Source: Megachile rotundata (taxonomy: Eukaryota; Arthropoda; Insecta; Hymenoptera; Megachilidae). From it: a stretch of 64,000 bases of DNA. Shown in pieces: positions 1-13,040 of this stretch. The notes beneath the pieces were generated by a model that saw only the letters and a list, made by a program, of their open reading frames with translations, did no database searches and was not told where the DNA came from. Position numbers and translations under genes: made by a program. The stretch lies in NCBI RefSeq assembly GCF_050947335.1, contig NW_027473591.1, forward strand, positions 1-64,000. Reading direction: 5' to 3'. Every line of letters starts with the position of its first letter. The first letter of the stretch is position 1.

Positions 1-402
1 TGTGTGATTGTGATTGTGTGATTGTGATTGTGTGATTGTGATTGTGTGATTGTGATTGTGTGATTGTGATTGTGTGATTGTGATTGTGTGATTGTGATTG
101 TGTGATTGTGATTGTGTGATTGTGATTGTGTGATTGTGATTGTGTGATTGTGATTGTGTGATTGTGATTGTGTGATTGTGATTGTGTGATTGTGATTGTG
201 TGATTGTGATTGTGTGATTGTGATTGTGTGATTGTGATTGTGTGATTGTGATTGTGTGATTGTGATTGTGTGATTGTGATTGTGTGATTGTGATTGTGTG
301 ATTGTGATTGTGTGATTGTGATTGTGTGATTGTGATTGTGTGATTGTGATTGTGTGATTGTGATTGTGTGATTGTGATTGTGTGATTGTGATTGTGTGAT
401 TG
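1..402 (+). repeat. Homogeneous 14-mer block 1
   Basis: About 28 consecutive copies of GTGTGATTGTGATT with no substitution that I could see. The left end is cut by the window edge, so the true block is longer. Confidence 0.95.
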
Positions 403-540
403 TGTGATTGTGTGAATGTGTGATTGTGTGATCGTGATTGTGTGATTGATGATTGTGTGATTGTGATTGTGCGATTGTGATTGTGTGATTGTGTGGTTGT
501 GTGATTGTGTGATTGTGAGATTGTGTGAATTGTGTGAATT
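403..540 (+). repeat. Variant 8-mer transition
   Basis: A short stretch of diverged units between two clean 14-mer blocks. It carries landmarks seen throughout the array: GTGTGAATG, GTGATCGTGATT, GATTGATGATT, GTGTGGTTG and GAGATTGTGTGAATT. The last ends in two GTGTGAATT units in a row instead of the usual one. It looks like a strongly shortened HOR whose middle has been lost. Confidence 0.8.
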
Positions 541-942
541 GTGTGATTGTGATTGTGTGATTGTGATTGTGTGATTGTGATTGTGTGATTGTGATTGTGT
601 GATTGTGATTGTGTGATTGTGATTGTGTGATTGTGATTGTGTGATTGTGATTGTGTGATTGTGATTGTGTGATTGTGATTGTGTGATTGTGATTGTGTGA
701 TTGTGATTGTGTGATTGTGATTGTGTGATTGTGATTGTGTGATTGTGATTGTGTGATTGTGATTGTGTGATTGTGATTGTGTGATTGTGATTGTGTGATT
801 GTGATTGTGTGATTGTGATTGTGTGATTGTGATTGTGTGATTGTGATTGTGTGATTGTGATTGTGTGATTGTGATTGTGTGATTGTGATTGTGTGATTGT
901 GATTGTGTGATTGTGATTGTGTGATTGTGATTGTGTGATTGT
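541..942 (+). repeat. Homogeneous 14-mer block 2
   Basis: About 29 clean copies of the 14-mer. It passes without a break into the C1 landmark at 943-1010, where the same 14-mers carry ACCG or TCG in place of ATTG. This shows that C1 is a diverged run of 14-mers. Confidence 0.94.
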
Positions 943-2455
943 GATTGTGTGACCGTGATTGTGTGATCGTGGTTGTGTGATCGTGATTGTGTGATCGTGA
1001 TTGTGTGATTGCGTGATTGTGATTGTGTGATTGTGTGACTGTGTGATTGTGTGATTGTGTGATTTTGTGATTGAGTGATTGTGTGATTGTGTGATAGTGT
1101 GAATGTGTGATTGTGTGACCGTGATTGTGTGATTGATGATTGCGTGATTGTGATTGTGTGATTGTGTGACTGTGATTGTGTGACCGTGATTGTGTGACCG
1201 TAATTGTGTGATCGTGATTGTGTGATCGTGATTGTGTGATCGTGATTGTGTGATTGTGTGATTGTGTGATTGTGTGATTGTGTGATTGTGTGATTTTGTG
1301 ATTGAGTGATTGTGTGATTGTGTGATTGTGTGAATGTGTGATTGTGTGACCGTGATTGTGTGATTGATGATTGTGTGATTGTGTGATTGTGTGATTGTGT
1401 GATTGTGTGATTGTGTGATATTGTGATTGAGTGATTGTGTGATTGTGTGATTGTGTGAATGTGTGATTGTGTGACCGTGATTGTGTGATTGATGATTGTG
1501 TGATTGTGTGATTGTGTGATTGTGTGATTGTGTGATTGTGTGATTGTGAGATTGTGTGAATAGTGTGATTGTGTGATTGTGTGATTGTGATTGTGTGATT
1601 GTGTGATTGTGTGATTGTGTGATTGTGTGATTGTGTTATTGTGTGATTGTGTGATTGTGTGATTGTGTGATTGTCTGATTGTGTGATTGTGTGATTGTGT
1701 GATTGCGTGATTGCGTGATTGCGTGATTGCGTGATTGTGTGATTGTGTGATTGTGTGATTGTGTGATTGTGTGATTGTGCGATTGTGCGATTGTGTGATT
1801 GTGTGATTGTGTGATTGTGTGATTGTGTGATTGTGTGATTGTGTGATTTTGTGATTGAGTGATTGTGTGATTGTGTGATTGTGTGAATGTGTGATTGTGT
1901 GACCGTGATTGTGTGACCGTGATTGTGTGATTGATGATTGTGTGATTGTGTGATTGTGTGATTGTGTGATTGTGTGATTGTGTGATTGTGTGATTGTGTG
2001 ATTGTGTGATTGTGTGATTGTGTGATTGTGTGATTTTGTGATTGAGTGATTGTGTGATTGTGTGATTGTGTGAATGTGTGATTGTGTGACCGTGATTGCG
2101 TGATTGCGTGATTGTGTGATTGTGCGATTGTGTGATTGTGTGATTGTGTGATTGTGTGATTGTGTGATTGTGTGATTGTGCGATTGTGCGATTGTGTGAT
2201 TGTGTGATTGTGTGATTGTGTGATTGTGTGACTTTGTGATTGTGTGATTGTGTGATTGTGTGATTGTGTGATTGTGACTGTGTGATTGTGTGAGTGTGTG
2301 ATTGTGTGATTGTGTGATTGTGTGATTGTGTGATTGTGTGATTGTGTGATTGTGTGATTGTGTGGTTGTGTGATTGCGTGATTGTGTGATTGCGTGATTG
2401 TGTGATTGTGAGATTGTGTGATTGTGTGATTGTGTGATTGTGTGATTGTGTGGTT
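541..2455 (+). repeat. Domain A HOR copy A0 (partial)
   Basis: Opens with the 14-mer block, then C1 (GATCGTGGTT at 965) and C2 (GACCGTAATT at 1196). The GTATGATCGCG marker expected before C1 is absent. Private variants GATATTGTG (1417) and GAATAGTG (near 1558) recur at 9375 and 9516, exactly 7958 bp downstream, which ties this copy to A3. The rest is variant 8-mers, including GCG runs, GTTATT and GACTTTG. Confidence 0.8.
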
Positions 2456-2792
2456 GTGTGATTGTGATTGTGTGATTGCGATTCTGTGATTGTGATTGTG
2501 TGATTGTGATTGTGTGATTGTGATTGTGTGATTGCGATTGTGTGATTGCGATTGTGTGACTGTGACTGTGTGATTGTGATTGTGTGATTGTGATTGTGTG
2601 ATTGTGATTGTGTGATTGTGATTGTGTGATTGTGATTGTGTGATTGTGATTGTGTGATTGTGATTGTGTGATGGTGATTGTGTGATTGTGATTGTGTGAT
2701 TGTGATTGTGTGATTGTGATTGTGTGATTGTGATTGTGTGATTGTGATTGTGTGATTGTGATTGTGTGATTGTGATTGTGTGATTGTGATTG
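2456..2792 (+). repeat. 14-mer block of copy A1
   Basis: About 24 units of the 14-mer. The second or third unit carries the landmark GCGATTCTG (2478), which marks the left edge of most domain A 14-mer blocks. Two GCGATT variants, a GACTGTGAC unit and a GATGGTGATT unit (near 2671) are the other changes. Confidence 0.9.
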
Positions 2793-5389
2793 CGTGATTG
2801 TGTGATTGTGTGATTGAGTGATTGTGTGATTGTGATTGTGTGATTGTGACTGTGTGATTGTGACTGTGTGATTGTGTGAGTGTGTGATTGTGTGATTGTG
2901 TGATTGTGTGATTGTGTGATTGTGTGGTTGTGTGATTGTGTGATTTAGTGATTGTGTGCTTGTGTGATTGTATGATCGCGTGATTGTGTGATTGTGTGGT
3001 TGTGTGACCGTGATTGTGTGACCGTGATTGTGTGATCGTGGTTGTGTGATCGTGATTGTGTGACCGTGATTGTGTGATTGCGTGATTGTGATTGTGTGAT
3101 TGTGTGACTGTGTGATTGTGTGATTGTGTGATTGTGTGATTTTGTGATTGAGTGAATGTGTGATTGTGTGACCGTGATTGTGTGACCGTGATTGTGTGAT
3201 CGTGGTTGTGTGATCGTGATTGTGTGATCGTGATTGTGTGATCGTGATTGTGTGATTGCGTGATTGTGATTGTGTGATTGTGTGACTGTGTGATTGTGTG
3301 ATTGTGTGATTGTGTGAATGTGTGATTGTGTGACCGTGATTGTGTGACCGTGATTGTGTGATTGATGATTGCGTGATTGTGATTGTGTGATTGTGTGACT
3401 GTGATTGTGTGACCGTGATTGTGTGACCGTAATTGTGTGATCGTGATTGAGTGATCGTGATTGTGTGATCGTGATTGTGTGATTGTGTGATAGTGTGATT
3501 GTGTGATTGTGTGATTGTGTGATTGTGTGATTTTGTGATTGAGTGATTGTGTGATTGTGTGATTGATGATTGTGTGATTGTGTGATTGTGTGATTGTGTG
3601 ATTGTGTGATTGTGTGATTGTGTGATTGTGTGATTGTGTGATTGTGTGATTGTGAGATTGTGTGAATTGTGTGATTGTGTGATTGTGTGATTGTGATTGT
3701 GTGATTGTGTGATTGTGTGATTGTGTGATTGTGTTATTGTGTGATTGTGTGATTGTGTGATTGTGTGATTGTCTGATTGTGTGATTGTGTGATTGTGTGA
3801 TTGTGTGATTGTCTGATTGTGTGATTGTGTGATTGCGTGATTGCGTGATTGCGTGATTGTGTGATTGTGCGATTGTGCGATTGTGTGATTGTGCGATTGT
3901 GTGATTGTGTGATTGTGTGATTGTGTGATTGTGTGATTGTGTGATTGTGTGATTGTGTGATTGTGTGATTGTGCGATTGTGCGATTGTGTGATTGTGTGA
4001 TTGTGTGATTGTGTGATTGTGTGACTTTGTGATTGTGTGATTGTGTGATTGTGTGATTGTGTGATTGTGTGATTGTGTGATGGTGTGATTGTGTTATTGT
4101 GTGATTGTGTGATTGTGTGGTTGTGTGATTGTCTGATTGTGTGATTGTGTGATTGTGTGATTGCGTGATTGCGTGATTGCGTGATTGCGTGATTGTGTGA
4201 TTGTGTGATTGTGTGATTGTGTGATTGTGCGATTGTGCGATTGTGCGATTGTGTGATTGTGTGATTGTGTGATTGTGTGATTGTGTGACTGTGTGACTGT
4301 GTGATTGTGTGATTGTGTGACTGTGTGATTGTGTGATTGTGTGATTGTGTGATTGTGTGATTGTCTGATTGTGTGATTGTGTGATTGCGTGATTGCGTGA
4401 TTGCGTGATTGTGTGATTGTGCGATTGTGCGATTGTGTGATTGTGTGATTGTGTGATTGTGTGATTGTGTGATTGTGTGATTGTGTGATTGTGTGATTGA
4501 GTGATTGTGTGATTGTGTGATTGTGTGAATGTGTGATTGTGTGACCGTGATTGTGTGATTGATGATTGTGTGATTGTGTGATTGTGTGATTGTGTGATTG
4601 TGTGATTGTGTGATTGTGTGATTTTGTGATTGTGTGATTGTGAGATTGTGTGAATTGTGTGATTGTGTGATTGTGTGATTGTGATTGTGTGATTGTGTGA
4701 TTGTGTGATTGTGTGATTGTGTGATTGTGTGATTGTGTTATTGTGTGATTGTGTGATTGTGTGATTGTGTGATTGTCTGATTGTGTGATTGTGTGATTGT
4801 GTGATTGCGTGATTGCGTGATTGCGTGATTGCGTGATTGTGTGATTGTGTGATTGCGTGATTGTGTGATTGTGTGATTGTGCGATTGTGCGATTGTGCGA
4901 TTGTGTGATTGTGTGATTGTGTGATTGTGTGATTTTGTGATTGAGTGATTGTGTGATTGTGTGATTGTGTGATTGTGTGATTTTGTGATTGAGTGATTGT
5001 GTGATTGTGTGATTGTGTGAATGTGTGATTGTGTGACCGTGATTGTGTGACCGTGATTGTGTGATTGATGATTGTGTGATTGTGTGATTGTGTGATTGTG
5101 TGATTGTGTGATTGTGTGATTGTGTGATTGTGTGATTGTGTGATTGTGTGACTTTGTGATTGAGTGATTGTGTGATTGTGTGATTGTGTGAATGTGTGAT
5201 TGTGTGACCGTGATTGCGTGATTGCGTGATTGTGTGATTGTGCGATTGTGTGATTGTGTGATTGTGTGATTGTGTGATTGTGTGATTGTGTGATTGTGCG
5301 ATTGTGCGATTGTGTGATTGTGTGATTGTGTGATTGTGTGATTGTGTGACTTTGTGATTGTGTGATTGTGTGATTGTGTGATTGTGTGA

Positions 5390-5545
5390 TTGTGACTGTG
5401 TGATTGTGTGAGTGTGTGATTGTGTGATTGTGTGATTGTGTGATTGTGTGACTGTGTGATTGTGTGATTGTGTGATTGTGTGATTTTGTGATTGAGTGAT
5501 TGTGTGATTGTGTGATTGTGTGAATGTGTGATTGTGTGATTGATG
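5390..5545 (+). other. Deletion junction replacing a 14-mer block and C1
   Basis: Elsewhere GACTGTGTGATTGTGTGAGTG is followed by more 8-mers, a 14-mer block, the GTATGATCGCG marker and C1. Here it runs straight into GTGACTG, GATTTTGTGATTGAG and GATTGATGATTGCG, which normally lie after C1. C2 then follows at 5603. Confidence 0.65.
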
Positions 5546-8009
5546 ATTGCGTGATTGTGATTGTGTGATTGTGTGACTGTGATTGTGTGACCGTGATTGT
5601 GTGACCGTAATTGTGTGATCGTGATTGTGTGATCGTGATTGTGTGATCGTGATTGTGTGATTGTGTGATTGTGTGATTGTGTGATTGTGTGATTGTGTGA
5701 TTGTGTGATTTTGTGATTGAGTGATTGTGTGATTGTGTGATTGTGTGAATGTGTGATTGTGTGACCGTGATTGTGTGATTGATGATTGTGTGATTGTGTG
5801 ATTGTGTGATTGTGTGATTGTGTGATTGTGTGATTGTGTGATTGTGAGATTGTGTGAATTGTGTGATTGTGTGATTGTGTGATTGTGTGATTGTGATTGT
5901 GTGATTGTGTGATTGTGTGATTGTGTGATTGTGTGATTGTGTTATTGTGTGATTGTGTGATTGTGTGATTGTGTGATTGTCTGATTGTGTGGTTGTGTGA
6001 TTGTGTGATTGCGTGATTGCGTGATTGCGTGATTGCGTGATTGTGTGATTGTGTGATTGTGTGATTGTGTGATTGTGTGATTGTGCGATTGTGTGATTGT
6101 GTGATTGTGTGACTTTGTGATTGTGTGATTGTGTGATTGTGTGATTGTGTGATTGTGTGATTGTGTGATTTTGTGATTGAGTGATTGTGTGATTGTGTGA
6201 TTGTGTGAATGTGTGATTGTGTGACCGTGATTGCGTGATTGCGTGATTGTGTGATTGTGCGATTGTGTGATTGTGTGATTGTGTGATTGTGTGATTGTGT
6301 GATTGTGTGATTGCGTGATTGCGTGATTGCGTGATTGCGTGATTGTGTGATTGTGTGATTGTGTGATTGTGTGATTGTGTGATTGTGCGATTGTGCGATT
6401 GTGTGATTTTGTGATTGAGTGATTGTGTGATTGTGTGATTGTGTGAATGTGTGATTGTGTGATTGATGATTGCGTGATTGTGATTGTGTGATTGTGCGAT
6501 TGTGCGATTGTGTGATTGTGTGATTGTGTGATTGTGTGATTGTGTGACTTTGTGATTGTGTGATTGTGTGATTGTGTGATTGTGTGATTGTGTGATTGTG
6601 TGATGGTGTGATTGTGTTATTGTGTGATTGTGTGATTGTGTGATTGTGTGATTGTCTGATTGTGTGATTGTGTGATTGTGTGATTGCGTGATTGCGTGAT
6701 TGCGTGAATGTGTGATTGTGTGATTGTGTGATTGTGTGATTGTGTGATTGTGCGATTGTGAGATTGTGCGATTGTGTGATTGTGTGATTGTGTGATTGTG
6801 TGATTGTGTGATTGTGTGATTGTGGGATTGTGTGATTGTGTGATTGTGTGATTGTGTGATTGTGGGATTGTGTGATTGTGTGATTGTCTGATTGTGTGAT
6901 TGTGTGATTGCGTGATTGCGTGATTGCGTGATTGTGTGATTGTGCGATTGTGCGGTTGTGTGATTGTGTGATTGTGTGATTGTGTGATTGTGGGATTGTG
7001 TGATTGTGTGATTGTGTGATTGTGTGATTGTGGGATTGTGTGATTGTGTGATTGTCTGATTGTGTGATTGTGTGATTGCGTGATTGCGTGATTGCGTGAT
7101 TGTGTGATTGTGCGATTGTGCGATTGTGTGATTGTGTGATTGTGTGATTGTGTGATTGTGTGATTGTGTGATTGTGTGATTGTGTGATTGTGTGATTGTG
7201 TGATTGTGTGATTGTGTGATTGTGTGATTGTGTGATTGTGTGATTGTGTGATTGTGTGATTGTGTGATTGTGTGATTGAGTGATTGTGTGATTGTGTGAT
7301 TGTGTGAATGTGTGATTGTGTGACCGTGATTGTGTGATTGTGTGATTGTGTGATTGTGTGATTGTGTGATTGTGTGATTGTGTGATTGTGTGATTGTGTG
7401 ATTTTGTGATTGAGTGATTGTGTGATTGTGTGATTGTGTGAATGTGTGATTGTGTGACCGTGATTGCGTGATTGCGTGATTGTGTGATTGTATGATTGTG
7501 TGATTGTGTTATTGTGTGATTGTGTGATTGTGTGACTTTGTGATTGTGTGATTGTGTGATTGTGTGATTGTGTGATTGTGTGATTGTGTGATGGTGTGAT
7601 TGTGTTATTGTGTGATTGTGTGATTGTGTGATTGTGTGATTGTCTGATTGTGTGATTGTGTGATTGTGTGATTGCGTGATTGCGTGATTGCGTGATTGCG
7701 TGATTGTGTGATTGTGTGATTGTGTGATTGTGTGATTGTGCGATTGTGCGATTGTGCGATTGTGTGATTGTGTGATTGTGTGATTGTGTGATTGTGTGAT
7801 TGTGTGATTGTGGGATTGTGTGATTGTGTGATTGTGTGATTGTGTGATTGTGGGATTGTGTGATTGTGTGATTGTCTGATTGTGTGATTGTGTGATTGCG
7901 TGATTGCGTGATTGCGTGATTGTGTGATTGTGCGATTGTGCGATTGTGTGATTGTGTGATTGTGAGATTGTGTGATTGTGTGATTGTGTGATTGTGTGAT
8001 TGTGTGGTT

Positions 8010-8228
8010 GTGTGATTGTGATTGTGTGATTGCGATTCTGTGATTGTGATTGTGTGATTGTGATTGTGTGATTGTGATTGTGTGATTGTGATTGTGTGAT
8101 TGCGATTGTGTGATTGCGATTGTGTGATTGTGACTGTGTAATTGTGATTGTGTGATTGTGATTGTGTGATTGTGATTGTGTGATTGTGATTGTGTGATTG
8201 TGATTGTGTGATTGTGATTGTGTGATTG
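8010..8228 (+). repeat. 14-mer block of copy A2
   Basis: About 15 units with GCGATTCTG at 8032, two GCGATT units and one GTGACTGTGTAATT unit. The same combination is found at 18732-18948. Confidence 0.9.
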
Positions 8229-8782
8229 TGTGATTGTGTGATTGAGTGATTGTGTGATTGTGATTGTGTGATTGTGACTGTGTGATTGTGTGAGTGTGTG
8301 ATTGTGTGATTGTGTGATTGTGTGATTGTGTGATTGTGTGATTGTGTGGTTGTGTGATTGTGTGATTGAGTGATTGTGTGCTTGTGTGATTGTATGATCG
8401 CGTGATTGTGTGATTGTGTGGTTGTGTGACCGTGATTGTGTGACCGTGATTGTGTGATCGTGGTTGTGTGATAGTGATTGTGTGATCGTGATTGTGTGAT
8501 CGTGATTGTGTGATTGCGTGATTGTGATTGTGTGATTGTGTGACTGTGTGATTGTGTGATTGTGTGATTGTGTGATTTTGTGATTGAGTGATTGTGTGAT
8601 TGTGTGATTGTGTGAATGTGTGATTGTGTGATTGATGATTGCGTGATTGTGATTGTGTGATTGTGTGACTGTGATTGTGTGACCGTGATTGTGTGACCGT
8701 AATTGTGTGATCGTGATTGTGTGATCGTGATTGTGTGATCGTGATTGTGTGATTGTGTGATTGTGTGATTGTGTGATTGTGT
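8010..8782 (+). repeat. Domain A HOR copy A2, truncated
   Basis: Contains the 14-mer block, GTATGATCGCG marker (8393), C1 (GATCGTGGTT at 8456) followed by the subfamily variant GATAGTGATT, and C2 at 8695. It stops soon after C2 and meets a new 14-mer block at 8783. The whole 8-mer body of the HOR is missing. Confidence 0.8.
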
Positions 8783-8800
8783 GATTGTGTGATTGTGATT
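8750..8800 (+). other. Tandem-duplication junction J1
   Basis: C2 (8695-8755) is followed within a few 8-mers by a 14-mer block that leads into C1 of copy A3. The order C2, 14-mer block, C1 is reversed relative to the normal HOR. It is what a tandem duplication of the segment up to this point would leave. The duplicated unit is about 7.96 kb. Confidence 0.65.
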
Positions 8801-8908
8801 GTGTGATTGTGATTGTGTGATTGTGATTGTGTGATTGTGATTGTGTGATTGTGATTGTGTGATTGTGATTGTGTGATTGTGATTGTGTGATTGTGATTGT
8901 GTGATTGT
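8783..8908 (+). repeat. 14-mer block of copy A3
   Basis: About nine clean units lacking the GCGATTCTG marker, followed directly by C1. This matches block 541-942, which also lacks the marker, but is about 20 units shorter. Confidence 0.9.
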
Positions 8909-10571
8909 GATTGTGTGACCGTGATTGTGTGATCGTGGTTGTGTGATCGTGATTGTGTGATCGTGATTGTGTGATTGCGTGATTGTGATTGTGTGATTGT
9001 GTGACTGTGTGATTGTGTGATTGTGTGATTTTGTGATTGAGTGATTGTGTGATTGTGTGATTGTGTGAATGTGTGATTGTGTGACCGTGATTGTGTGATT
9101 GATGATTGCGTGATTGTGATTGTGTGATTGTGTGACTGTGATTGTGTGACCGTGATTGTGTGACCGTAATTGTGTGATCGTGATTGTGTGATCGGGATTG
9201 TGTGATCGTGATTGTGTGATTGTGTGATTGTGTGATTGTGTGATTGTGTGATTGTGTGATTTTGTGATTGAGTGATTGTGTGATTGTGTGAATGTGTGAT
9301 TGTGTGACCGTGATTGTGTGATTGATGATTGTGTGATTGTGTGATTGTGTGATTGTGTGATTGTGTGATTGTGTGATATTGTGATTGAGTGATTGTGTGA
9401 TTGTGTGATTGTGTGAATGTGTGATTGTGTGACCGTGATTGTGTGATTGATGATTGTGTGATTGTGTGATTGTGTGATTGTGTGATTGTGTGATTGTGTG
9501 ATTGTGAGATTGTGTGAATAGTGTGATTGTGTGATTGTGTGATTGTGATTGTGTGATTGTGTGATTGTGTGATTGTGTGATTGTGTGATTGTGTTATTGT
9601 GTGATTGTGTGATTGTGTGATTGTGTGATTGTCTGATTGTGTGATTGTGTGATTGTGTGATTGCGTGATTGCGTGATTGCGTGATTGCGTGATTGTGTGA
9701 TTGTGTGATTGTGTGATTGTGTGATTGTGTGATTGTGCGATTGTGCGATTGTGTGATTGTGTGATTGTGTGATTGTGTGATTGTGTGATTGTGTGATTGT
9801 GTGATTGTGTGATTTTGTGATTGAGTGATTGTGTGATTGTGTGATTGTGTGAATGTGTGATTGTGTGACCGTGATTGTGTGACCGTGATTGTGTGATTGA
9901 TGATTGTGTGATTGTGTGATTGTGTGATTGTGTGATTGTGTGATTGTGTGATTGTGTGATTGTGTGATTGTGTGATTGTGTGATTGTGTGATTGTGTGAT
10001 TTTGTGATTGAGTGATTGTGTGATTGTGTGATTGTGTGAATGTGTGATTGTGTGACCGTGATTGCGTGATTGCGTGATTGTGTGATTGTGTGATTGTGTG
10101 ATTGTGTGATTGTGTGATTGTGTGATTGTGTGATTGTGTGATTGTGTGATTGTGTGATTTTGTGATTGAGTGATTGTGTGATTGTGTGATTGTGTGAATG
10201 TGTGATTGTGTGACCGTGATTGCGTGATTGCGTGATTGTGTGATAGTGCGATTGTGTGATTGTGTGATTGTGTGATTGTGTGATTGTGTGATTGTGCGAT
10301 TGTGCGATTGTGTGATTGTGTGATTGTGTGATTGTGTGATTGTGTGACTTTGTGATTGTGTGATTGTGTGATTGTGTGATTGTGTGGTTGTGACTGTGTG
10401 ATTGTGTGAGTGTGTGATTGTGTGATTGTGTGATTGTGTGATTGTGTGATTGTGTGATTGTGTGATTGTGTGATTGTGTGGTTGTGTGATTGCGTGATTG
10501 TGTGATTGCGTGATTGTGTGATTGTGAGATTGTGTGATTGTGTGATTGTGTGATTGTGTGATTGTGTGGTT
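8783..10571 (+). repeat. Domain A HOR copy A3
   Basis: C1 (GATCGTGGTT at 8931) and C2 (9162), then the GATATTGTG (9375) and GAATAGTG (9516) private variants shared with copy A0 at a constant offset of 7958 bp. The body carries GTTATT, GTCTG, four GCG units and GACTTTG. It has one GATTATGTG unit at the entry to the next 14-mer block. Confidence 0.8.
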
Positions 10572-13040
10572 GTGTGATTGTGATTATGTGATTGCGATTC
10601 TGTGATTGTGATTGTGTGATTGTGATTGTGTGATTGTGATTGTGTGATTGTGATTGTGTGATTGTGATTGTGTGATTGTGATTGTGTGATTGTGATTGTG
10701 TGATTGTGATTGTGTGATTGTGATTGTGTGATTGTGATTGTGTGATTGTGATTGTGTGATTGTGATTGTGTGATTGTGATTGTGTGATTGTGATTGTGTG
10801 ATGGTGATTGTGTGATTGTGATTGTGTGATTGTGATTGTGTGATTGTGATTGTGTGATTGTGATTGTGTGATTGTGATTGTGTGATTGTGATTGTGTGAT
10901 TGTGATTGTGTGATTGTGATTGCGTGATTGTGTGATTGTGTGATTGAGTGATTGTGTGATTGTGATTGTGTGATTGTGACTGTGTGATTGTGACTGTGTG
11001 ATTGTGTGAGTGTGTGATTGTGTGATTGTGTGATTGTGTGATTGTGTGATTGTGTGGTTGTGTGATTGTGTGATTGAGTGATTGTGTGCTTGTGTGATTG
11101 TATGATCGCGTGATTGTGTGATTGTGTGGTTGTGTGACCGTGATTGTGTGACCGTGATTGTGTGATCGTGGTTGTGTGATCGTGATTGTGTGACCGTGAT
11201 TGTGTGATTGCGTGATTGTGATTGTGTGATTGTGTGACTGTGTGATTGTGTGATTGTGTGATTGTGTGATTTTGTGATTGAGTGAATGTGTGATTGTGTG
11301 ACCGTGATTGTGTGACCGTGATTGTGTGATCGTGGTTGTGTGATCGTGATTGTGTGATCGTGATTATGTGATCGTGATTGTGTGATTGCGTGATTGTGAT
11401 TGTGTGATTGTGTGACTGTGTGATTGTGTGATTGTGTGATTGTGTGAATGTGTGATTGTGTGACCGTGATTGTGTGACCGTGATTGTGTGATTGATGATT
11501 GCGTGATTGTGATTGTGTGATTGTGTGACTGTGATTGTGTGACCGTGATTGTGTGACCGTAATTGTGTGATCGTGATTGTGTGATCGTGATTGTGTGATC
11601 GTGATTGTGTGATTGTGTGATAGTGTGATTGTGTGATTGTGTGATTGTGTGATTGTGTGATTTTGTGATTGAGTGATTGTGTGATTGTGTGATTGATGAT
11701 TGTGTGATTGTGTGATTGTGTGATTGTGTGATTGTGTGATTGTGTGATTGTGTGATTGTGTGATTGTGTGATTGTGAGATTGTGTGAATTGTGTAATTGT
11801 GTGATTGTGTGATTGTGATTGTGTGATAGTGTGATTGTGTGATTGTGTGATTGTGTTATTGTGTGATTGTGTGATTGTGTGATTGTGTGATTGTCTGATT
11901 GTGTGATTGTGTGATTGTGTGATTGTGTGATTGTCTGATTGTGTGATTGTGTGATTGCGTGATTGCGTGATTGCGTGATTGTGTGATTGTGCGATTGTGC
12001 GATTGTGTGATTGTGCGATTGTGTGATTGTGTGATTGTGTGATTGTGTGATTGTGTGATTGTGTGATTGTGTGATTGTGTGATTGTGTGATTGTGCGATT
12101 GTGCGATTGTGTGATTGTGTGATTGTGTGATTGTGTGATTGTGTGACTTTGTGATTGTGTGATTGTGTGATTGTGTGATTGTGTGATTGTGTGATTGTGT
12201 GATGGTGTGATTGTGTTATTGTGTGATTGTGTGATTGTGTGGTTGTGTGATTGTCTGATTGTGTGATTGTGTGATTGTGTGATTGCGTGATTGCGTGATT
12301 GCGTGATTGCGTGATTGTGTGATTGTGTGATTGTGTGATTGTGTGATTGTGCGATTGTGCGATTGTGCGATTGTGTGATTGTGTGATTGTGTGATTGTGT
12401 GATTGTGTGACTGTGTGACTGTGTGATTGTGTGATTGTGTGATTGTGTGATTGTGTGATTGTGTGATTGTGTGATTGTGTGATTGTCTGATTGTGTGATT
12501 GTGTGATTGCGTGATTGCGTGATTGCGTGATTGTGTGATTGTGCGATTGTGCGATTGTGTGATTGTGTGATTGTGTGATTGTGTGATTGTGTGATTGTGT
12601 GATTGTGTGATTGTGTGATTGAGTGATTGTGTGATTGTGTGATTGTGTGAATGTGTGATTGTGTGACCGTGATTGTGTGATTGATGATTGTGTGATTGTG
12701 TGATTGTGTGATTGTGTGATTGTGTGATTGTGTGATTGTGTGATTTTGTGATTGTGTGATTGTGAGATTGTGTGAATTGTGTGATTGTGTGATTGTGTGA
12801 TTGTGATTGTGTGATTGTGTGATTGTGTGATTGTGTGATTGTGTGATTGTGTGATTGTGTTATTGTGTGATTGTGTGATTGTGTGATTGTCTGATTGTGT
12901 GATTGTGTGATTGTGTGATTGCGTGATTGCGTGATTGCGTGATTGCGTGATTGTGTGATTGTGTGATTGCGTGATTGTGTGATTGTGTGATCGTGCGATT
13001 GTGCGATTGTGCGATTGTGTGATTGTGTGATTGTGTGATT
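8909..13040 (+). repeat. Copy of 943-4930 (about 4 kb segmental duplication)
   Basis: Landmarks align in order at offsets 7958 (1417/9375, near 1558/9516), 8130 (2941/11071, 3491/11621) and 8122 (near 4622/12744). The jump from 7958 to 8130 falls at the 14-mer block, which is longer here. The 8-bp step is one lost 8-mer. Similarity fades after about 13040. Confidence 0.72.
10572..10921 (+). repeat. 14-mer block of copy A4
   Basis: About 25 units with GCGATTCTG at 10594 and a GATGGTGATT unit near 10800. It corresponds to block 2456-2792, which shares GATGGTGATT. The GCGATT and GACTGTGAC variants of that block are missing here. Confidence 0.9.

Larger units (their letters stand above)
2456..8009 (+). 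repeat. Domain A HOR copy A1, two units fused
   Basis: Holds the GTATGATCGCG marker (TATGATCGCG at 2971), C1 twice (GATCGTGGTT at 3034 and 3198) and C2 at 3425. A second C2 lies at 5603 with no 14-mer block or C1 before it. The length, 5.55 kb, is twice the usual unit. The missing pieces would belong near 5.40-5.54 kb, so two HORs have been joined by loss of one block. The 8-mer remainder has GTTATT, GTCTG, GCG and GACTTTG modules repeated several times. Confidence 0.78.
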
